DNA of 64,000 nt from DASQFQ01 sp963722815 (lineage in GTDB: Bacteria > Actinomycetota > Thermoleophilia > Solirubrobacterales > Solirubrobacteraceae): NCBI GenBank assembly GCA_963722815.1, contig CAVROM010000009.1, positions 248,001 through 312,000 of the forward strand. The letters are read 5' to 3'. The position numbers were made by a program, and so were the translations under genes. The notes under the pieces were generated by a model. That model had not been told where the DNA came from. It ran no database searches and saw nothing but the letters and a program-made list of their open reading frames with translations. Shown here one piece after another: positions 58,151 to 64,000 of this stretch; positions within the stretch are counted from its first letter, which is position 1, and each line of letters opens with the position of its first letter.

Positions 58151-58467
58151 TGGGGGAGCGCTCCTACGTCGTCCTTCTGCAGGTCCACCTCTTCTTTCCC
58201 GAGTCCGGTTCCCTGAAGGCGAAGCGAGCGGAGCTGAACCGCGTGAAGGCGCATCTGCGACAGCGTCACGGCGCCTCGGTGGCCGAGGTCGACCACCAGG
58301 ACACGTGGCAGCGCTCGACGCTGGCCGTGGCGCTGGCGGGCGGCTCGCCGGGGCTCTGCGAGGGCGCCGCCGACGACGTCGGTCGCTACCTCGACGCGCA
58401 CTTCCCGCAGGGCGCGCGCGTGGAGCGGCGGCTGGCCTCGTGGAATGACTTGGAGTCACTAGGATGA
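58150..58467 (+). CDS. DUF503 family protein (YlxP-like)
   Basis: 105 aa: SYVVLLQVHLFFPESGSLKAKRAELNRVKAHLRQRHGASVAEVDHQDTWQRSTLAVALAGGSP and a C-terminal helix. The DLHLPxxxSLKxKR...VAEVxxxDxWQRxxLG pattern identifies the DUF503 family, always near infB-rbfA; likely RNA- or ribosome-related but unproven. GTG start shares one base with the infB stop (TAGTG). Overlaps rbfA by ATGA. Confidence 0.93.
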   Translation: MGERSYVVLLQVHLFFPESGSLKAKRAELNRVKAHLRQRHGASVAEVDHQDTWQRSTLAVALAGGSPGLCEGAADDVGRYLDAHFPQGARVERRLASWNDLESLG

Positions 58468-58805
58468 GCGGCGGGCGCATGCGGCGTGTGGACGAGGCCG
58501 TGCGGGAGGTCTTGTCGGGCGCGATCACGCAGGAGCTCAAGGACCCACGTGTGGGCTTCGTCACCGTGACCGCCGTCGAGACATCACCCGATCTTCGCCA
58601 CGCCCGCGTCTTCGTCTCCGTGCTCGGGAGCGAGCCGGAGCGCGAGCGCTCGATGGCCGCGCTGCGCTCCGCGCACGGCTTCCTCCAGCGGCGGATCTCC
58701 AACGAGCTGACGCTCAAGCACACGCCGACGCTCGACTTCCTCTACGACGACTCCGTCGACCGCTCGCTGCGGATCCAGGCGCTGCTCGAGGAGGAGGGCG
58801 AGTGA
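58464..58805 (+). CDS. rbfA: Ribosome-binding factor A
   Basis: 113 aa KH-like fold: RMRRVDEAVREVLSGAITQELKDPRVGFVTVTAVETSPDLRHARVFVSVLG, RRISNELTLKHTPTLDFLYDDSVDRSLRIQALL. Late 30S maturation factor acting on the 16S 5' end. Linked by 4-nt overlaps on both sides. Confidence 0.97.
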   Translation: MSGGRMRRVDEAVREVLSGAITQELKDPRVGFVTVTAVETSPDLRHARVFVSVLGSEPERERSMAALRSAHGFLQRRISNELTLKHTPTLDFLYDDSVDRSLRIQALLEEEGE

Positions 58806-59797
58806 GCGGCTCCAACGGCTCCACGCCGGCGCGCACGCAGATGCTGGACGAGCTGCGCGGCGCACAGCGCTTCCTGCTCGCGACGCACGAGAACCCCGAC
58901 GGCGACGCGCTGGGCTCGCTGGCCGGGATGCAGCTCGTGCTGGCCGGGCTCGGCAAGGACGCCGTCGCCTACATGGCGCCGGACGAGTTCCCGCTGCCCT
59001 ACGAGTACCGCTTCATCCAGATCGAGAACCTGGTCACCGAGCCGCCCGCCGACCTCGAGGAGCGCACGATCGTCTTCCTCGACTGCGGCAACATCGACCG
59101 CAACCCGGCCGACTCGCTCAAGCGCGAGGGCGCGCACATCCTCAACGTCGACCACCACCACGACAACACCCAGTTCGGGAACGTCAACCTGGTGGTGCCG
59201 GAGGCGTCGTGCACGGCCGAGGTGATCTGGGACCTGACGAAGGACCTCGGGGCCGAGCTGACGCGGCCGATCGCCGAGGCGCTCTACGTCGGGCTCGTCA
59301 CCGACACCGGCAAGTTCATGTACGAGAACACCGGGCCGGCCGCGCACCAGATGGCGGCCGAGCTGATCGAGGCGGGCGTCGACGTCCACGCGATCTACCG
59401 CCGCATCTTCGAGGGCGTGCCGCAGGGCAAGCTCGAGCTGCTGGCGCGCGGGCTCGCGAACGTCGAGCGCTTCGACGGCGGGCTGCTGACGGTCACGCAC
59501 CTGAGCTCCGAGGACTACGCGGCGACCGGCGCCGACGCGTCCTACTCCGAGGGCGTGGTCGACCACCTGCGCGCGCTCGAGGGCACCGCGGTGGCCGGCC
59601 TCATCCGCGACCTCCCCGGCAACGGCGAGCAGCGGCGCAAGGTGTCGCTGCGCGCCACCGACGACCGCGTCGACGTCTCCGCGATCGCGCGGTCCCAGGG
59701 CGGTGGCGGCCATCGCCGCGCCGCCGGCTTCTCGACCACCATGGACTACCCGCAGCTGGTCGAGGTGCTGCGGGCGAGCCTGGCCGAGCAGCTCTGA
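58802..59797 (+). CDS. nrnA: NrnA-type bifunctional oligoribonuclease/PAP phosphatase
   Basis: 331 aa DHH/DHHA1 protein. Seen: LLATHENPDGDALGSLAGM, VFLDCGNID, LNVDHHHDNTQFG (DHH), CTAEVIWDL, LYVGLVTDTGKFMYENT, and C-terminal GGGGHRRAAGF of DHHA1. Degrades nanoRNAs or di-nucleotides and/or dephosphorylates pAp. GTG in GTGA overlap with rbfA; stop forms CTGA with truB. Confidence 0.93.
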   Translation: MSGSNGSTPARTQMLDELRGAQRFLLATHENPDGDALGSLAGMQLVLAGLGKDAVAYMAPDEFPLPYEYRFIQIENLVTEPPADLEERTIVFLDCGNIDRNPADSLKREGAHILNVDHHHDNTQFGNVNLVVPEASCTAEVIWDLTKDLGAELTRPIAEALYVGLVTDTGKFMYENTGPAAHQMAAELIEAGVDVHAIYRRIFEGVPQGKLELLARGLANVERFDGGLLTVTHLSSEDYAATGADASYSEGVVDHLRALEGTAVAGLIRDLPGNGEQRRKVSLRATDDRVDVSAIARSQGGGGHRRAAGFSTTMDYPQLVEVLRASLAEQL

Positions 59798-60605
59798 GCC
59801 CCGACGGGGTCATCGTCTACGACAAGCCGGCGGGGATCACCTCGCACGACGTCGTCGCGGGAGTGCGGCGGCGGCTCGGCAAGGGCGTGAAGGTCGGGCA
59901 CGCGGGGACGCTCGACCCCTTCGCGACGGGTTTGCTGCTCGTGCTGGTCGGTCGCGCGACGCGCGTGCAGCGCTTCCTGATGGCGCTGCCGAAGCGCTAC
60001 GAGACCGTCGCGCAGCTGGGGTGGAAGTCGACGACCGGCGACATCGACGGCGAGCGGGCGCCCGGCCGCATGCCGGCGGAGCCGTTCGTGCTGCCGACCG
60101 GCGTCGTCCGCCAGCGGCCGCCGGCGTACAGCGCGGTCAAGGTCGGCGGCAAGCGCGCGTACGCGCTGGCGCGGGCGGGGGAGACGGTCGAGCTGGCCGA
60201 GCGCGAGGTCGAGGTCACGCGCTTCGAGCTGCTGTCGCGCGATGACGACCGCGCGGCGTTCGCGATCGCGTGCTCGTCGGGCACCTACGTGCGCTCGCTG
60301 ATCGCCGACCTCGGCGACGCCTACTGCCTCGAGCTGCGCCGGACCGGGATCGGCCCGTTCGAGGTGGGGGAGGCCGACCCGGAGACGGTCATCCCGCTCG
60401 ACGACGCCCTGACCTTCCTACCCGCCGTGACACTCTCGGGCGAGGAGGCGCGGAAGGCCGGCCACGGCGTGGCCGTCCCCGCACCCCCGGAGGGAACCCC
60501 TCGGCCCCCGTCATCCGCCTCCGCGACGCCGACGGCCTGATCGCCCTCGCCGAGCCGCGTGAGCCCGGGATGCTGAAGCCCGTCGTAGGCTTCCGGCCCG
60601 GATGA
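59794..60605 (+). CDS. truB: tRNA pseudouridine(55) synthase TruB (one apparent frameshift)
   Basis: GVIVYDKPAGITSHDVV, catalytic Asp in VGHAGTLDPFATGLLLV, RYETVAQLGWKSTTGDIDGE, RPPAYSAVKVGGKRAYALARAGE, CSSGTYVRSLIADLG. Near 60500 the C-terminal domain leaves frame (GTPRPPSS..., stop 60540). One restored base gives NPSAPVIRLRDADGLIALAEPREPGMLKPVVGFRPG with a stop at 60605 in ATGA overlap with ribF, the normal ending; corrected length ~270 aa. Start CTG 59794 in CTGA overlap; no ATG/GTG lies before the first strand. Confidence 0.92.
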
Positions 60606-61492
60606 AGGTCACCTGGCTCCCCGACGTCGAGACCCGCCCGCGCCATGTGGCGGTGGGAGAGTTCGACGGCGTCCACCTCGGCCACCGCGAGGTGATCCGG
60701 GGCGCGGACACCGTCCTGACCTTCGAGCCGCACCCGCGCCAGGTGGTCGCGCCGGACGCCGCGCCCAAGCTCCTGACCTCGCTGGAGATCAAGACCGACC
60801 TGATCGCCGGGCTCGGCGTGCGCGAGCTCGTCGTGATCCCGTTCGACCGCTCGTTCGCCGCCCAGGGGCCGCAGGAGTTCATCGACGACATCCTTGTCGC
60901 CAAGCTCGGCGCCACGACGGTGTCGGTGGGGGAGAACTTCCGCTTCGGCCACAAGGCCAAGGGCGACGCCGACCTGCTGCGCGCGCAGACCGCCTTCGAG
61001 CCGCGCGTGGTGCCGCTGGTGGAGGTCGACGGCGAGATCGTCTCCTCGACCCACATCCGCGGCCTCGTGGTGGCCGGCGACCTCGAGCAGGCCAACCGCT
61101 TCCTCGGCTCGCCGTTCCAGCTCCGCGGCGTCGTCCAGCACGGCGATAAGCGCGGGCGCGAGCTCGGCTTCCCGACCGCCAACCTCGTGCCCGAGAACGC
61201 GCTGGTCTACCCGAGCAACGGCGTCTACGCCTGCCGCGCGGCGGTCCAGGAGGGCGGCGCGTGGCGCTGGTGGCCGGCGGCGACCAACGTCGGCGTCCGC
61301 CCGACCTTCGTGACCGGCCGCGGCGTGCTCGTCGAGGCCTACCTGCTCGACTACGACGGCGACCTCTACGACCGCGAGCTGCGGCTCGCGTTCCTCGCCC
61401 GCCTGCGCGGCGAGCGGCGCTTCGACACCATCGACGCGCTCGTCGAGCAGATGCACCGGGACGTGGGCGACACCCGGTCCATCGCCGCGTGA
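60602..61492 (+). CDS. ribF: Bifunctional riboflavin kinase/FAD synthetase
   Basis: 296 aa. FAD synthetase: AVGEFDGVHLGHREVI, TFEPHPRQVV, VGENFRFGHKAKGDADLL, SSTHIRGLVVAGDLEQANRFLGSPF. Riboflavin kinase: VVQHGDKRGRELGFPTANLVPENALVYPSNGVYACRA, ATNVGVRPTF, VEAYLLDYDGDLYDRELRLAFLARLRGERRFD. Makes FMN and FAD. ATG overlaps the corrected truB end. Confidence 0.97.
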   Translation: MKVTWLPDVETRPRHVAVGEFDGVHLGHREVIRGADTVLTFEPHPRQVVAPDAAPKLLTSLEIKTDLIAGLGVRELVVIPFDRSFAAQGPQEFIDDILVAKLGATTVSVGENFRFGHKAKGDADLLRAQTAFEPRVVPLVEVDGEIVSSTHIRGLVVAGDLEQANRFLGSPFQLRGVVQHGDKRGRELGFPTANLVPENALVYPSNGVYACRAAVQEGGAWRWWPAATNVGVRPTFVTGRGVLVEAYLLDYDGDLYDRELRLAFLARLRGERRFDTIDALVEQMHRDVGDTRSIAA

Positions 61493-61516
61493 GGCTGCTA
61501 GCCTGCCCCGTCGCAC

Positions 61517-61786
61517 ATGAGCCTGACCCAAGAGGAAAAGCGCGAGGTAACCGAGCAGTTCGGGAAGGACGCGAACGACACCGGGGCCACCGAGGTCCAG
61601 ATCGCGTTGCTGACGCGCCGTATCAACCAGCTCACCGAGCACCTGCGCGAACACAAGCACGATCACCACTCGCGCCGCGGCCTGCTGATGCTCGTCGGCC
61701 GCCGCCGGAGGTTCCTGAACTACCTTCAGAAGAAGGATCTCGAGCGCTACCGCTCGCTGATCCGCGAGCTCGGCCTGCGCCGCTAG
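61517..61786 (+). CDS. rpsO: 30S ribosomal protein S15
   Basis: 89 aa, standard length. SLTQEEKREVTEQFGKDANDTGATEVQIALLTRRINQLTEHLREHKHDHHSRRGLLMLVGRRRRFLNYL is canonical S15. TAGCCT 12 nt before the ATG is a likely own promoter. pnp, often next, is not here; a peroxiredoxin follows 4 nt later. Confidence 0.98.
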   Translation: MSLTQEEKREVTEQFGKDANDTGATEVQIALLTRRINQLTEHLREHKHDHHSRRGLLMLVGRRRRFLNYLQKKDLERYRSLIRELGLRR

Positions 61787-61790
61787 CGCC

Positions 61791-62249
61791 ATGGCCGTCA
61801 TCGCTGCGGGCCAGCCCGCGCCTGAGTTCTCACTCGCTCGGGCCGAGGGGGCGCCGTTCACGCGCGCCGACCTCCAGGGGCAGCGCACCCTCCTGGTCTT
61901 CTATCCGTTCGCGTTCTCGTCGGTCTGCACCGACCAGCTCGGCGTCTACAACGATCTGCTCGGCGACTTCTCGGCCCAGGGCCTGACGCTCTACGGCGTC
62001 TCCTGCGACGCGGCCCCCTCGCAGCAGGCGTTCAAGGAGCAGCTGGGGATCGAGATCGAGCAGCTCTCCGACTTCGAGCCCAAGGGCGCCGCGTGCCGCG
62101 CCTTCGGCGTCTACCACCCCGGCGGCTTCCCGCAGCGGGCGCTGGTGCTGATCGGCGCCGACGGCGTGGTCGAGTGGAGCTACGAGGCCGACTCGCCGGG
62201 CGACCTGCCCGGCGCGAACCTGATCTTCGACGCGCTCCAAGCCGCCTGA
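61791..62249 (+). CDS. Peroxiredoxin (AhpE-like)
   Basis: 152 aa thioredoxin-fold peroxidase. Peroxidatic Cys in FYPFAFSSVCTDQLG (usual TPVCT, here SSVCT), GVSCDAAPSQQAFKEQLG, the Arg/Trp-containing GVVEWSYEADSPGD. A second Cys lies in GVSC, another in GAACRAFG; mechanism (1-Cys or 2-Cys) not settled by eye. Reduces H2O2 or organic peroxides. Followed by a DsbA-like reductase/oxidase through a CTGA overlap. Confidence 0.92.
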   Translation: MAVIAAGQPAPEFSLARAEGAPFTRADLQGQRTLLVFYPFAFSSVCTDQLGVYNDLLGDFSAQGLTLYGVSCDAAPSQQAFKEQLGIEIEQLSDFEPKGAACRAFGVYHPGGFPQRALVLIGADGVVEWSYEADSPGDLPGANLIFDALQAA

Positions 62250-62755
62250 GCGAGCTCGGCTCGGCACCGCTCCCGCCCGTCGGCCCCGCCGATCACGTGC
62301 GGGGGCCGGAGTCGGCGCGGCTCGTGGTCGTCTACGCCGACTTCGAGTGCCCGTACTGCGCCGCGCTCGAGCTGCGGCTGCGCGAGCTGCCGCTGCGGGT
62401 CGCGTTCCGGCACTTCCCGGTCCGCTCCAGCCACCCGCGCGCCTGGCCCGCCGCCCGCGCCGCCGAGGCGGCCGGCCTGCAGGGGCGCTTCTGGGAGATG
62501 CACGACGCGCTGTTCGCCGACCAGGGACGGCTCGAGGATCCGCACCTGTGGGAGCGGGCCGAACGTCTCGGTCTCGACGTCGCGCGTTTCGACGCGGACC
62601 GCCGCTCCGAACCGGTGCAGGAGCGCATCGCGGCCGACTGGAAGGCGGGTGTGCGGGCCGGGGTCGCCACCACGCCGACGCTCTTCGCCGACGGCGAGCG
62701 GCTCTCTGGGCGCCCGGATCCCTCGATCCTCGAGGCGCTGGCGAACCGCGAATAG
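62246..62755 (+). CDS. DsbA-like thioredoxin-fold protein
   Basis: 169 aa. VVVYADFECPYCAALELRL (CPYC active site), FRHFPVRSSHPRAWPAARAAEAAGLQGRFWEMHDALFADQGRLEDP, cis-Pro loop VATTPTLFADGERLSG. Lacks a signal peptide, so probably cytoplasmic (FrnE/NhaA-associated type). Start CTG 62246 in CTGA overlap with the peroxiredoxin; no classical start lies before the first strand. May reduce the peroxiredoxin or other thiols (inference from pairing). Confidence 0.85.
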   Translation: MSELGSAPLPPVGPADHVRGPESARLVVVYADFECPYCAALELRLRELPLRVAFRHFPVRSSHPRAWPAARAAEAAGLQGRFWEMHDALFADQGRLEDPHLWERAERLGLDVARFDADRRSEPVQERIAADWKAGVRAGVATTPTLFADGERLSGRPDPSILEALANRE

Positions 62756-62771
62756 CGCATCGGCGTATACC
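62743..62771 (+). promoter_or_regulatory. Possible ECF-type promoter for the sigma/anti-sigma pair
   Basis: GAAC (62743-62746), 17 nt, CGTA (62764-62767), resembling the GGAAC/CGTT layout recognised by many ECF sigma factors. TATACC (62766-62771) also fits a housekeeping -10. ATG of the sigma gene is at 62782. Confidence 0.4.
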
Positions 62772-62781
62772 TGGAGTGTTC

Positions 62782-63324
62782 ATGGCCACGGACGCCCAAC
62801 TGATCGAGCGCCTCCGCAGCGACGCCACCGGCGAGGCGCTGCGTGAGCTCTACCGCACCTACTCGGGTGAGCTGTTCGGCTTCGCGTACAACGCGCTCGG
62901 CGAGCGCGGGGTGGCCGAGGAGCTGGTGCAGGAGGTCTTCACGCGCGCCTGGCGGCACGCGGAGCGCTACGACCCCGAGCGCGCCAGCGTCCGCACCTGG
63001 CTCTACCAGATCGCCCGCCACGCGATCATCGACGCCCGTCGCCGCGCCGCCGTGCGCCCGGGGCTCCCGCTGCATGAGCCCGGGCCGGGCTCGGAGCCGG
63101 TGGGGGAGAGCGTCGAGCAGGCGATGCTCGGCTGGCAGGTCGCGATGGCGCTCGAGCGCCTCAGCCCCGACCACCGCCAGATGATCCGGCTCGCCCACGT
63201 TCAAGGGCTGACGATGCGCGAGATCGCCGAGCACACCGACCTGCCGGTCGGCACCGTCAAGAGCCGCACCTGGTACGCGCTGCGGCAGCTCCGGCTCGTG
63301 CTCGAGGAGATGGGAATCCGATGA
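62782..63324 (+). CDS. ECF-type RNA polymerase sigma factor
   Basis: 180 aa with only regions 2 and 4. Region 2: LYRTYSGELFGFAYNALGERGVAEELVQEVFTRAWRHAERYDPERASVRTWLYQIARHAIID; region 4: ALERLSPDHRQMIRLAHVQGLTMREIAEHTDLPVGTVKSRTWYALRQLRLVLEE. Close to the SigK/SigL (RskA-regulated) group. ATGA overlap with its anti-sigma gene. Confidence 0.95.
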   Translation: MATDAQLIERLRSDATGEALRELYRTYSGELFGFAYNALGERGVAEELVQEVFTRAWRHAERYDPERASVRTWLYQIARHAIIDARRRAAVRPGLPLHEPGPGSEPVGESVEQAMLGWQVAMALERLSPDHRQMIRLAHVQGLTMREIAEHTDLPVGTVKSRTWYALRQLRLVLEEMGIR

Positions 63325-64000
63325 CGCCCGCCCTCACCTGCAACGAGCTGCGCCCGCTCCTGGGCGGCTACGTGTTCGACGCGCTCGAGCCCGACGAGGC
63401 CGAGGCCGTGCGCGCGCACCTGCCCGGCTGCCCCGCCTGCGCCGCCGAGCTCGCCTCGCTCGCCGAGCTCCCGCAGCTGCTCGACCTCGCCGCGCCGGTC
63501 TCGCACCCGGTCGAGCCGCTCGCGGCCGGCACCGAGGAGGCGCTGCTCGACCGCGTCGCCCGCGAGTCCGACGGGCCGCGGCCGCGCCCGAAGCGGCGCC
63601 GGCTGCCGCGGATCCAGTGGACGCGACCGCGCGTCGCGGTCGCCAGCGCCCTGATCGCCGCCGTCGCGGCGGTGACCGCCACCGCGATGGTGACCCGCGA
63701 TACGGAGCCCGCCTCGTCGCGGCGCTACGTCGTGGCGCTGCACGCGGGCGCGGCGGCGCCGAAGGCGAAGGCCGGGATCGCGCTCTACCGCGTCCACGGC
63801 GGCACCGGCGTGCACCTGTGGGCGAAGGGTCTCGAGCCGGGCTCCAAGCGGGTCTACGAGATGCTCTGCGGCAACGAGAAGTGGACGACGAGCGCGGGCA
63901 CGTTCCGCGCCGACGCCCAGGGTCGGGTGAACGTGCGGCTCACGACGGCGGCGCGGGTCGGGGAATACGACCGCGTCAGCGTCGTCACTAAGGGGCGAGA
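63321..64000 (+). CDS. Zinc-finger anti-sigma factor (RskA-like), cut by window end
   Basis: First ~226 residues visible. N-terminal anti-sigma zinc finger (TCNELRPLLGGYVFDALEPDEAEAVRAHLPGCPACAAEL, H-x3-C-x2-C), basic stretch, one membrane helix (AVASALIAAVAAVTATAMV), then an outer domain with YVVALHAGAAAPKAKAGIALYRVHGGTGVHLWAKGLEPGSKRVYEMLC as in RskA. It would hold the ECF sigma at the membrane and release it after proteolysis. No stop codon before 64000. Confidence 0.9.
   Translation, partial: MTPALTCNELRPLLGGYVFDALEPDEAEAVRAHLPGCPACAAELASLAELPQLLDLAAPVSHPVEPLAAGTEEALLDRVARESDGPRPRPKRRRLPRIQWTRPRVAVASALIAAVAAVTATAMVTRDTEPASSRRYVVALHAGAAAPKAKAGIALYRVHGGTGVHLWAKGLEPGSKRVYEMLCGNEKWTTSAGTFRADAQGRVNVRLTTAARVGEYDRVSVVTKGR

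Overview
The window is about 64 kb of very GC-rich chromosome with tightly packed genes, most of them joined by 4-nt ATGA/GTGA overlaps. Gene content (actinobacterial-type integration host factor mihF, RskA-like anti-sigma factor, AhpE-like peroxiredoxin, YlxR, a MoxR/DUF58/transglutaminase cluster, Lys-rich secreted C-terminal domains) points to Actinomycetota, most likely class Thermoleophilia (Solirubrobacter/Conexibacter relatives). This placement rests on gene content and style, not on a database search. I see no prophage, insertion sequence, CRISPR array or rRNA; this is core chromosome.

Layout: 1-2.5 kb holds the end of pdxT, a histidine phosphatase, a secreted Vps62-like protein and a membrane protein. 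2.5-7.3 kb (mostly minus) holds CsbD, a protein with the N-terminal motif of contractile-injection-associated proteins, a split proline catabolism pair (P5C dehydrogenase and proline dehydrogenase), and a divergent RpiB-like isomerase. 7.4-11.2 kb holds an MBL hydrolase, a phosphohexomutase, a GT2 glycosyltransferase and a LOG-family protein. 11.2-19.4 kb holds yebC, ruvCAB, a zinc-ribbon/PAS protein and a fused secDF. 20-27.5 kb holds recJ, the (p)ppGpp synthetase relA and a convergent secreted M4 metalloprotease. 27.5-34.6 kb holds a DAG-kinase-like enzyme, corA, a SAM-I riboswitch controlling threonine synthase plus a MoaD/ThiS-like protein, DUF2254, a CPA2 antiporter and tRNA-Arg(CCG). 34.6-46.3 kb holds a YfcE-type phosphodiesterase, RNase Z, a UGT-like glycosyltransferase and the pyrimidine operon pyrR-B-C-carA-carB-pyrK-pyrD, with a PyrR-binding RNA element over the pyrR ribosome-binding site and no pyrF. 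46.4-53.9 kb holds mihF-gmk-rpoZ-coaBC, moxR-DUF58-transglutaminase and a TPR protein. 53.9-64 kb holds rimP-nusA-ylxR-infB-DUF503-rbfA-nrnA-truB-ribF-rpsO, a peroxiredoxin, a DsbA-like protein and an ECF sigma/anti-sigma pair cut by the window end.

The most interesting non-coding signal is a dispersed structured element of about 145 nt, present three times (about 7.35, 37.4 and 46.85 kb). Each copy has an exactly 47-nt core that folds into a two-stem hairpin around an invariant CGGTATGCG, with compensatory base changes between copies. Its long outer stem differs in sequence between copies but stays paired. Other signals are a SAM riboswitch on a thrC-moaD pair (possibly a protein-thiocarboxylate route to homocysteine), symmetric -10 elements shared by divergent genes, repeated CTG starts in CTGA overlaps, and two tandem 37-nt hairpins after secDF.

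Caution on quality: recJ, relA (2), the M4 protease (2), secDF (2), rnz, the transglutaminase gene and truB all show single-base frame breaks, and the RidA gene lacks an internal block. So many breaks in essential genes suggest base-level assembly errors rather than real pseudogenes.
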